Positions 24,601 to 34,344 of a stretch of DNA of 64,000 bases are shown here, piece after piece; the stretch's first letter is position 1; every line of letters begins with the position of its first letter. Source of the DNA: Saxidomus purpurata (lineage: Eukaryota > Mollusca > Bivalvia > Venerida > Veneridae); NCBI GenBank assembly GCA_022818135.1, contig JAFMSR010000007.1, positions 26,492,415 through 26,556,414 on the forward strand, read 5' to 3'. The notes under the pieces are model-generated. The model had not been told where the DNA came from. It saw only the letters and a list, made by a program, of their open reading frames with translations, and ran no database searches. Position numbers and translations under genes: made by a program.

Positions 24601-25860
24601 CTGATTTGGAGTGATAGTTGATCTTAGAACTTTTATCCGGTCACACTGCTGTGTTTCTTTTCCATCTCAGAGTATTCTCTCTTATCTTCTGGCATTGTTC
24701 AGGCTTATGCCAGAGTCAGCAACTTTCTTACAGCTTGTAACTTAATTAGCCTTTTGTTTTACTGTTGTAATACCCAGTTCATTCCATGTGTGTTTTGCGA
24801 TACCAATCTGATCTTAGTTTATCAGGTACACCAATATGGATGTGATACTGTTTATTAATATCATGCGCTTCTTTACAGGTTTTGTTTTGGGCTGAAATAC
24901 GCTAGGATTTATAAGATCCCTGAATACACCAATGTTGATATGTCGGTCAATAGCTATACATAACTAATGCTATATATTGTATGTGTTTTCTATGCAATTT
25001 ACAATATATAAAATTTTATGTTTTAAAATCGTATGTTGTGACATCCAGCATGAAAGTTGGTCATCCTCGGGATCGTTCTTGTTCTGCTCTACATTAAAAT
25101 TACGTTCAAGTTTTTGTTAAATAACATACACGTTTCTTTGATGATGGCTTTGCTATTTACAGATCAGTTCCAGACAGATTCTAAACAGCCACTAACGACA
25201 AGTTACCATTACTTAGGCAGAAATAAAAGATGTTTTAGTAAAGAAAATGCCAAAACAATCTGCACGTTTTACACAACTTACATTTTACATAACCAGCCTC
25301 TGTACACGTGTATTGCAAGTCGAACAAGTAAAGAGGCGGGCAGATTTCTAATGTTGTAAAAACTTGTGGCCCAACCCTTCTACATTGTCATAAAATTATA
25401 GTATACAAAATGTATATACATGTATGTCAACCGTAAACTACATAGTGATGTTCGTTTGAAATATATATGTATTGTATATGTTCAAGTAAATATTATTGTA
25501 TATACATGCACTGATATGTTGATTTAGCTTTGTATTTGTATTCTAGTTTTGTACATATTGAGTTGTGACAAATATGATAAAATATGATTAAACTAAACTA
25601 AACTAAACTTACTAGTTAATACATATAAGTATCCTCAAATTCAGTGTAATCACCATAGTTCTCGCATGTCCAATTAAATTGCGTGCATGGCATGTCAGAG
25701 ACATAGAATACAGTCAGAGTCAAGTTTTTAACGTAAGATTCCATTTTACTACAACAGTAGTTGCCGAGCTTTTACCAGAGACGTATTCTGTTTCAAAAAA
25801 TGCTCTTCCATAACACCAAAGTCATGTCAGGTCAAGGTCTTTTAAATACTATTTGAAGTT
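21700..25860. other. Intergenic DNA, little recognised
   Basis: No exons found. AGGTCA-containing low-copy repeat text occurs at 23780-24060 (caaggtcaca, aggtcaaaaggtcaaggt). A perfect 9-bp-arm palindrome (cctattgtt/aacaatagg) is at about 23608-23627. The frames at 22646-22885 and 25057-25359 show no domain. Confidence 0.4.
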
Positions 25861-25862
25861 AC

Positions 25863-28800
25863 CTGGGACCACAAGGGTATTCTCTGTGAAGAGTGTGATC
25901 AATGGTACCATGCTGCTTGTCAGGGTATAGGTGACTACACTTACGAGAAACTATCAGATTCTCGCCATGTCTGGGTGTGCTTACGTTGTGGTCTCCAAAA
26001 TTACTTGGTATTCATGGTTGACTCTTTAAACTCACTAGCAGAAACTAACATCTTTTCCATTCCTGAAAAGTCATCATTTGAAGGAAATGAAGAAAGTCTA
26101 AACGATATCTCTGGTAAATCCTGGTCACCAAACAAATCACACCACCAAATGGCACCACAACACACCTCTACTCATAAAAAAACCCAGAAAAATCTTCAAG
26201 ATTTAACCACAACTAAATCGAAATCTCAAAAGTCAAAAAGTAATAAAACTGATGAACGTATCACTGTCTTAAATATAAACTGTCTATCCATCAAAAACAA
26301 AATCCCTCAATTTCATCTCCTTTTGAATGAAGTTAAGCCTGATATAATTGCATGTTCAGAAACATGGTTAAAGTCTGATATTTGCACATCAGAGATTTTT
26401 CCAAACAACCACAATTATGAAGTCTTCCGGGATGATAGAGCGTGTAGTAAAGGTGGTGGTGTACTGTTAGCTGTGTCTAAACGTTTTATATGTAAAGAAC
26501 AGCCTGACCTCAAAACTGGATATTATATCACTTGGGCTAAAATTCCCATCCCTGGCGTGAAGCCAATTTTTCTCTCTCCATTTTACAAACCTCTTGAAAA
26601 TGACCAAAGCAGTATTTCATCTCTTTTTGATTCTATACAGAAAATCCCAAAAGATAGTATTGTGTGGGTTCTAGGTGATTTCAACCTCCCTGGTGTCAGT
26701 TGGGAAACAGAGACCATCAAAAACTCTTGTAGATTTCGGTCATTATTATGAACTTTTCCTAGATAACTTAACAAATTTTAACCTCGAACAAGTTGTAAAA
26801 GTACCTACTAGGGAAAGTAACTTACTAGATCTTTTCTTAACAAACCGACCCAACCAAATTCATTCAACAAAAACCCTACCAAGCTTAGGCACATCTGATC
26901 ATAATATTGTATACCAGGATATTAAAATCAATATCGGAAGACCGAGTCATATTAGAAGAGAAATAAAGCTATTATAACAAAGCAGATTGGGATTCCTTCA
27001 AAAATGGTCTATCACAGTACTATGAAACAGATTTTTGTAATATGCCGAATGAAGATCCAAACACTTTATGGGATTCTTTCAAAAACGAAATAAATGAACT
27101 TTCGAAGAAGTACATTCCAAGTAAAATAACTAAAAACAAAAATAATATCAAACAGGGAATGCCACGTACCAAAAACGCAGCCTCCCCAAAACGAGCCTCA
27201 CTAAACCTAAATCCGATCTTCCTTGGCTAACAAAGAAAATAATTCGTCTCATTCACAAAATAGATATATTGTTCTTTAAACGTAAAATGTCTAAAGGCAG
27301 TAGTCAACATAACAAAATAAGACAGAAATTTGTTAACATAAAATCCATTATTCAAAAAGAGATCAAATCCCATTGGTAATATTTGGAAAATGTGATCGTT
27401 TCTGACTCAGAAAACTCTGGAAGTAATGAAAACAATAAATTTTACTCTTTTGTAAAGCATAGAAAAAATGGAAATCATGGTGTTGCACCAGTTTTAAATT
27501 TGAAGGGAAAACATACACAAACCCAGTTGACAAAGCAACAATCTTAAACAAACAATATGAGTCAGTCTTTTCAAAGCCAAAACATCTTAGTGATTTAAAT
27601 CTTTTTTAAAATGAAAAAGTTCATAACCAAATGCCAGCTATTTCATATCTCTAATGAGGGTGTCCTAAAACTTTTGAAAGATCTTAACCCAAATAAGGCA
27701 TGTGGGCCAGACAAAATTTCTCCTAGATGACTTAAAGAGTTATCATCTGAAGTCGCTCCTTTCCTCACTAAAGTCTCCCAAGCCTCTCATGATTATGGTA
27801 TAATTCCATTGGACTAGAAAACTGCAACTGTTGCCTCAGCTTACAAAAAAGGACCTAAATGTAAAGGCAGTAATTACCGACCAATCTCTTTAACATGCAT
27901 CGCCTCTAAAATCATGGAGCACATTGTTGTTTCAAATCTTATGGACCAACTCGACAAGAAAAATCTTTTAATACCATTTCAGCATGGATTCTGATCAAAG
28001 CATAGCTGTGAAACCCAACTCTTATCCTTCACTCAGGAAATTTTTGATAATTTGGAAGCAGGTAAACAATCTGATCTGATAGTAATTGATTTTTCTAAAG
28101 CTTTCGACAAGGTAGATCACCAACTTCTTTTGTATAAACTTGTCAAACTTGGTGTAAACAAATCTACAGTTCTTTGGATAAAATCGTTCTTATTAAATCG
28201 AAGCCAAACAGTTGTAGTTGAAGGTGTTCAGTCAAAATCTGTACCTGTCATGTCAGGGGTTCCCCAGGGTTCTGTGCTGCGTCCGTCTCTCTTATATGTT
28301 ATATTAAATACCTTCCAGATTCTGACAAAAGTAAAGCCCGACTTTTTGCAGACGACACAATCGTATACTTAACAATAAATTCTACATCTGACTCTGAAAT
28401 ATTACAACGTGACTTGCAAAATTTAGAACTTTGGGAAAATAAATGGTCAATCGAGTTTAATCCTGAAAAATGTGAAGTAATAAGAATATATAAAAAAAAA
28501 TCCAATCATATTTCCTTACAAACTACATGATACTCAACTAAATTCAACAAAAAATGCTAAATACATTGGTGTCACAATCAGTGAAGACTTCAGTTGGAAA
28601 AAACATATAGAAAATACATCATCTAAAGCTAGAAACACGCTCAGATTTATTAAAAGAAACATTCAATCTAATATTAGAAATCTAAAATAAAAAGCTTACA
28701 AAACTTATGTTTGTCTGCAACTTGAATATAGTTGCACTGTTTGCAGAAAAACCTGAAATATGAAATCGAAAGAGTACAGAGAGCAGCTCAGCACGATATG

Positions 28801-29039
28801 TTTTTAACGATTATTCTTATTATAGCAACGTTACATCCATGCTTGAAACTCTAGAATGGCCAACTCTTGAACAAAGACGAATAAATGCCCCTCTGATAAT
28901 GCTTTATAAAATACATAACAATCTTGTCATCGTAGATCATAACCATCTTACAATCTCTAGAAACCTTAATTTCTTCATACCATTCTCACGCACTCAATAT
29001 CATATTCATTAACTCCTTTTCCCACGTACCATCAGATAC
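25863..29039 (+). pseudogene. Dead non-LTR retrotransposon (LINE): PHD finger, endonuclease, reverse transcriptase
   Basis: A decayed LINE, open at its 5' end. It begins with a PHD-type zinc finger (25863-25995: CEECDQWYHAACQG, then WVCLRCG), in frame with a linker rich in Lys/Ser/Thr. An APE-type endonuclease follows from about 26260 (LNINCLSIKNK, ACSETWL, GDFNLPGVSW), changes frame near 26700-26750, and continues to the GTSDHN motif at about 26900. Reverse transcriptase motifs lie at 27640-28500 (NKACGPDKIS, SNYRPISLTC, DFSKAFDKVDH, MSGVPQGSV, LFADDTIVY), and the C-terminal TLEQRR and MLYKIHNN at 28860-28920. Several in-frame stops (for example after ISPR near 27727 and after QHGF near 27992) and at least three frame changes make it non-functional. 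The order of domains fits the CR1/Jockey group; the exact clade is not resolved. It is interrupted at 29040 by another element and a short remnant resumes at 29784. Confidence 0.9.
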
Positions 29040-29775
29040 AAGATACAAGATACAAGAAACTTTATTTATAGTCGGATGTTACATGAACATAGAAAAACAT
29101 TAGCTAAAAGCTATTTACCGACATAATAATGTTTCTTAACAACAATATTTAACAAAACATTTAACCGGAAAAGTGAAAGTACAGATAAAATAGAGAATCT
29201 GATACAAATAGGCATTTAAGTCATTTTTATACATACATATTATATTAAGAGAAATGATAACACTTTTCGCATGCAGGAAAGGATAAGAATAATATACAGT
29301 ATAATTACATTCTTGGGTATTTAAAACATGTGTAAGTGGATCTACTCTTGACTAGTGATAGCCTAAAAACTGCAAAAAAAATATGTGTATAATATTTGAT
29401 TAGCAAAATAAACACAAAAGTGTATAATTAAGAAATGGTGTAAAAAATCAGATTTGGAGGGAACTGAGTAGGTCCACCTTCACATGGGTTTATTAAAACA
29501 TGGCTAGCATAAATGCAAAGGCAACTAAAAGCATTCATACTAAAAGTATAACATTATGAAAAACAAAAGCACAATAAAAGCAAAACAAAAACAAAAAAAA
29601 CACATTTGAGGTAAAACACAGAACATGAACTTAAAAGATGCATTTATGGTTAAACTAAGAGCATGATACAAAACAAAATCACATTTATACATGGATAAAA
29701 AACAACAACATGAAACTAAAACGGAAGGGGCTGAAATGATCAAGCTAAACGTAGCTTTAACCCGTAAGATCAGTG
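29040..29775 (-). mobile_element. 5'-truncated LINE 3' end nested in the plus-strand LINE
   Basis: This 736-bp block lies on the minus strand and ends, at its 3' side, in AATAAAG (plus 29060-29066) followed by three TTGTATC units. Short tandem tails of this sort mark the 3' end of CR1-like LINEs. The block is bounded by identical 8-bp sequences, TCAGATAC at 29032-29039 and 29776-29783, the expected target-site duplication. The host LINE reads up to FPRTIR on the left and resumes as RYWND on the right. Its body is A/T-rich with no recognisable domain, as expected of a 3' untranslated region. Confidence 0.8.
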
Positions 29776-29783
29776 TCAGATAC

Positions 29784-29815
29784 TGGAATGATTAACTGGG
29801 ATCCATGTAATTAGG
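29784..29815 (+). pseudogene. Remnant of the host LINE after the nested insertion
   Basis: Immediately after the second TCAGATAC copy the reading resumes with the residues YWND, which continue the FPRTIR...WN motif found near the C-terminus of CR1/Jockey-type reverse transcriptases. A stop follows at once, and the similarity fades within about 30 bases. Confidence 0.55.
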
Positions 29816-29919
29816 TAATTGAATATATTTGCATATTGGGCACCCTGACCCGTTACAGTAACAAATTCTTTGTAATTTTCCTCTTGACATGGTTTGGTAG
29901 AATTTCAGATGTGTGGCCT

Positions 29920-31200
29920 CGAACTTGAAATTGCTTACAATTCATTGGGATGTTCGAACTTTTGGTACTACTAGAGAAGGGCTGTATTGAAAGTAAGTAT
30001 GAACTTTCTAAATTGTACCAATTCATTGCAAATATGTTGAGTGAATTAGATGGTATAGAAATCAATTAAACGCGTTTCAACTGCAAACGTTTTGTTTCAC
30101 CTTTTAAAAATAGGTATCTTAACTTTGTCGTAAAGACCTACGGAATAACTGGAGTTAAAATCATTTAAAACATATTCTTAACGCTCAATGCGTAATTTTT
30201 CTATTTTGCTAAAAGTGCAAATTAGTGGACAGTAATTGAAATTTCATTAACAAAAGATCTTGTACACAAGTATATTTACTTTTAGATGATGTCATAAATT
30301 TACTTATTCTAAGAAATTAGGTTGCCCAGCCTTACTTTTATGTATTTTGTTAATTGATTCTTTGTAAATTAAATCAGAGCATTATTGACTCCTAATTGAC
30401 TTTTCTTCGTCATATTTACTGAATCATGTGATCCATCACATTATAGTGTCATTGTTTGATAATATATTTATTACCTTGAACGTGACCGTCATATAGTATG
30501 TTCATTATGTCATATATACCTTGTAAAGCGGTAACCAGTCAACTCGTACCTAAGTAACTCGTACCTGATTTATACTCGTATCATTGGGTGTTTAACTAAA
30601 CCTGACTTTTGTTGTCCAAACTTCATGTGACTCGTACTTTAACATTCCCTTTTATTCAGTAGTCTTTGAGATAATTATATTTTTTATCAATCATTTTAAA
30701 TTTTTTTTTGAAATAGTTATTTTGCTCTTTTTTGCAAATAAAAGATCGGATATGAAAGTGGTAGAAAAGGAAGATGCTGTATTTGAATAAGTGTGAACTC
30801 GTACCCATTCTTGCTGACTAATTGGAAGTGTTACTAAAATATATTAAACTTAGAAAGGACTTTCGAAAGTTGTTTTATGAGTTTCATGCATGAAATGACC
30901 AAAAATATGTGCATTTAAGTTTAATGAGCAATTTAGGAAACCAGGCCCTAAGAACATCGATTTTAGGATTGTAGACTTGCTCTATGAAATTTAGTAAAGT
31001 TGCTTCCTGTTTTATTTCTGAACTGTTTATGAAAAAATTTTCTGTGTGCATTTATTTTCATTGGCATGCAATTTCAGATCAAGTGACAGTAATATTTGAA
31101 CTAAATTTTGAGAGACTACATTAGTTATCAAGAAAAACAATTAACGTTAATTTCAACTGTTTTAATATCTGATAATTATACAATATTGACTATTGATCAC
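29920..31200 (+). repeat. First copy of a diverged direct duplication
   Basis: Matches 31540-33350 in order and orientation. Shared landmarks include gaaaagggctg-like text, aaacgcgt, caccttttaaaaata, gtgtcattgttt, ccaaacttcatgtga, atcggatatgaaa, gaaaaggaagatgctgt, cattcttgctgac and tctatgaaatttag. This copy is peppered with actcgtacc motifs that the second copy lacks. Confidence 0.8.
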
Positions 31201-31375
31201 TATAGAACACAGATTTCAATAAAATAATGATAAATTCAAACCTTTGATTACACATCAGTACCTTTTGTTCCTGGTTGAAAATATAAGTTTTGAGACAAAA
31301 GGTACGAGTTGACTACAAAGGGTACGAGTTGACCAATTCAGGTACGAGATGACTAAGGTACGAGTTGACCCGGAA
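30530..31375. repeat. Inverted clusters of GGTACGAGTTGAC motif
   Basis: Three copies of the motif in reverse complement (gtcaactcgtacct and variants) lie at 30534-30600; four in forward orientation lie at 31300-31370. Single variants occur between them. Related words (aggtacgagatga) appear alone at 54657-54685. Clustered sub-terminal motifs facing each other suggest ends of a DNA element about 0.85 kb long. Confidence 0.55.
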
Positions 31376-32045
31376 GCATGTAAACTGCGCGTGTGTTAAT
31401 ATATATTTTCCCGCTGCTTGTGCTAAGCTGTTTAGGATTCAGTTGTATATCGCACGCTCATTAAAGTATATCTAGAAAGAATACGAGTTGTCATTCTTCA
31501 CCATAAAACAGTGAACAAAGAAATAACACTAGACAGTAAATTTAAAGTTGCCAGTCGAATTGAATGCGTACGAATCATTGGTAGTTCGAAAATTCTGAGT
31601 ACAGAAAAGGGCTGATGAAAGTCAGCTGTGACTTTCGAAACTTAGCTTTCATTGCCAATAGGTTGAATGAATTTAAAAAGAAATCAAATAAACGCGTGTA
31701 ACTAAACGTTTTTTTCACCTTTTAAAAATAATATCTCACTCTCTGAAATCGTATGACCTGGGGAAAAAATGTGGATTAATTTGTAACATATTTTCGCAAC
31801 TACAATACGAAATTTTTTGTTGCGTAAGTGCTTAATATAGAAATTCCTTGAAAGTCATGTCAGTATATTTTTTTCCAATAGTCATATAGTATATGTAAGA
31901 ATTGATCGGGCCTGTAGCTTGTGTGTTTTTGAAATGATTCTTTGTAAATCAATTGGCATTATTGATTTTAATTTTTATTCCCCTATTTACTGAATCAGTA
32001 TTTGTCACAGTCACATGAGTGTCATTGTTTTAAACATTGGTCACC

Positions 32046-32102
32046 CTGGACCGACTATCAAGCATATAGATGGATATTATATATGCTTGATAGTCGGTCC
32101 AG
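32046..32102. repeat. Perfect 23-bp-arm hairpin
   Basis: ctggaccgactatcaagcat plus ata forms the left arm (32046-32068) and its exact complement the right arm (32080-32102), with an 11-base loop. A worn third copy of the arm (gaaagtcgatctgg) follows near 32123-32136. Confidence 0.95.
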
Positions 32103-32191
32103 TGTGTATTATATTTATGATTGAAAGTCGATCTGGGGTGTTTAATAAAAATGACTTTGGAGGTCCAAACTTCATGTGATTGTGTATTTAA

Positions 32192-32858
32192 CAGGCTGAT
32201 GCAATTGCCGAATCGGGCTTTCGAAAATCAGCTTTTTTAAAAATGATTTTCTTCACTTGGAAAAGGTGTGAACAACTTGCATGATAAAAACATCTAAAAA
32301 AAGTTCAAAAGTACTGAATTATTCATGTTTTCCTGAAAAATTTGTTCCGAAATGTGCACAAAAGACATTTTAGTGATTTTTCTTTTAAACTTATTGATAG
32401 AATGTTCTAAAACAGCTCAGATTCATAGAAAATACACACATAATTGTAAAGAAACCCAAATTAAGATACACAAAGGTATAGTTTGTTAGAGTGTCCTTTT
32501 TTTTGATTTCACATATAAAATATATGGAAACTTGAAAGATGATGGGCCAAAAATGGCGCAAGAAATGCCTGGATGGAATTTGGTGATGTGCAGTTTTTTC
32601 ATACCCTCTAATGCAAATAACATTCCTTAGCTGTTTCAGAAACATTCATGAAGATTTGCACTCAAAATCTTAAAAAATGTCATGTTCAGTGATTTCAAAC
32701 TTATTTTAATTGTGTAAAAAAATCTCAAGATGACTTTTATTCACTTTCAAATTTATTCTCTACATCTGAACTTTGTAATAGAATGTAAATTGTATGAAAT
32801 TATTCATTTTTAAAAAAGTTTATTTTTGGAAGCCCGATCGGACAATTGCATCAGCCTG
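32192..32858. mobile_element. 667-bp MITE with ~28-bp inverted ends and TTTAA duplication
   Basis: Left end CAGGCTGATGCAATTG, right end its complement, imperfect out to about 28 bases. TTTAA flanks it at 32187-32191 and 32859-32863. The paralogous segment around 30640-30650 has an uninterrupted tttaac-attccc, i.e. the empty site. The frames inside (e.g. 32391-32645 minus) show no transposase features; the element must have been moved in trans. Confidence 0.9.
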
Positions 32859-33359
32859 TTTAATATCCCTGTTTCTAGTAGTCTCAGGGTTTCTCATATT
32901 CTCATTTTTTACATTAAATTTTTTTAAAACTATGTTCTTTGAAAAATAAAAAGATTATCGGATATGAAATGAAAAGGAAGATGCTGTTATTTCCACATAC
33001 TAAGTGATGAACGGTGCGCATTCTTGCTGACAAAGGGGAAGTACTACGAAATGATTTCAACTTAGAAAACATTTACAGAAGTTTTGTGAAGTTTAGAATG
33101 CAGGAAAGACCAGAAATATGGCACTTTAATTGGATGACAAATTGAAACCACTCACTAAGAGCAGATTTTAAAAAGTAGTTGTCTATGAAATTTAGAAAGA
33201 AGGTAAAACTGAAAAGCTTTGAAATGCATCTTTTTCATTGGCTTCTACTAAACAAATATTTGGACTATAAATTAAAACAACTAAAAACAAAAACAAAACT
33301 GTCATGACTGTTTTAAACTTGTAATCGATGAGATCAACAATGATCAAACAAAATTTACT

Positions 33360-34050
33360 AGATTGGGCTGAAATAGAGTTTGATTTTTGTAAGAGCTTTT
33401 CCCAAAGCTTTATTTTACTGGAAAGGATATAATAAAAATTTCAAAGATTTTTAACAGAAATTGATGTCTCAACATTTAACTTGTAAACCGTAAATACTTT
33501 TTGAAGCTTGACATGTTTTGATAGATATGGCATCAAATGTGTTTTTAGGCTCATGTGTCGCAAATAAGATGACAGAGCAATTTCTGATAACTCACAACTA
33601 TCTTGACTTAAAGTCTCAGGATATCTTTGAATTTTTACTGATATTGTTAATAAACAATGATAGATATACTGATAGGATAATGAAAGAACGATGTTCTATT
33701 CTCTCTAAGCAATGTTGACAGATTCATTTCTTTTGTATTCAAATCGCTTCTTCACGAAAAATTGGCTAGAAAACCTTCCTGATTTTTTGCTCTATATTTT
33801 GAACATGTACATTGATTAAAAAAATTATGTTAGGAATGTTTTTGGTACAAATAAAGGTAATTTCTGCCAGTTAGACATCTTTCTTGGTAAAATAAGGCTA
33901 TTTGTAAATGTGATCCTAGGACTTTAATTGTTACAAATTATCTCCCTTTTCAATCAGACTTGGAAAATGCCTTGATAGTTTTACTTGGCTGTACCTGTTG
34001 CTTTCTCAAGTTCTCAACAAAAGTAAATTTGAAAAATTACATATAGTTCA
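33360..34050. other. Region upstream of the transporter, nothing recognised
   Basis: AT-rich with no exon or repeat I could identify. A 5' untranslated exon of the transporter could lie here; the sequence gives no clear donor-acceptor pair for one. Confidence 0.3.
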
Positions 34051-34057
34051 GGTTATA

Positions 34058-34250
34058 CTAATTTAGTTTAGCTTGATTGTGAAGAAAGCTTTCAGCTTAT
34101 CGAGTCACTCTTGAGTCCGCTTCCTGGAATAACCAGTACTGGTATCAGATGAGGAGGTGCGGTGGTGACCCCAGTGGGGCTCGAAACCGCAACCTCTGGG
34201 ATGAGTTTGATCACTGTTACCTGTTTGGTTAGCCAGCTTGAAATAGCTTG
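34058..34250 (-). repeat. SINE-like dispersed repeat, ~100 bp upstream of the transporter ATG
   Basis: On the minus strand it reads ccagaggttgcggtttcgag then ccccactgggg, resembling a tRNA B box, and continues through tattccaggaagcggactca and gagtgactcg. Diverged copies occur at 42118-42262 and 59190-59275. It ends about 95 bases before the start codon, so it may form part of the 5' untranslated region or promoter. Confidence 0.6.
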
Positions 34251-34344
34251 TGTTCTAAAGTCGCACAAAATCCTTTATATTATATTGATGATCTTACAAT
34301 TTTTAGTGACTGGTACCTGACCAAATAGAAGAATATTGTTAAGA

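Larger units (their letters stand above)
31540..33350 (+). repeat. Second copy of the direct duplication, with MITE insertion
   Basis: Homologous to 29920-31200 but longer because of the 667-bp MITE at 32192-32858 and a local hairpin at 32046-32102. No open frame is shared between the two copies, so the duplicated sequence is non-coding. Confidence 0.8.

Noticed and set aside
29853..30065. 70-codon minus-strand frame as a gene
   Set aside because: It overlaps the start of the duplicated non-coding segment; the sister copy has no equivalent frame.
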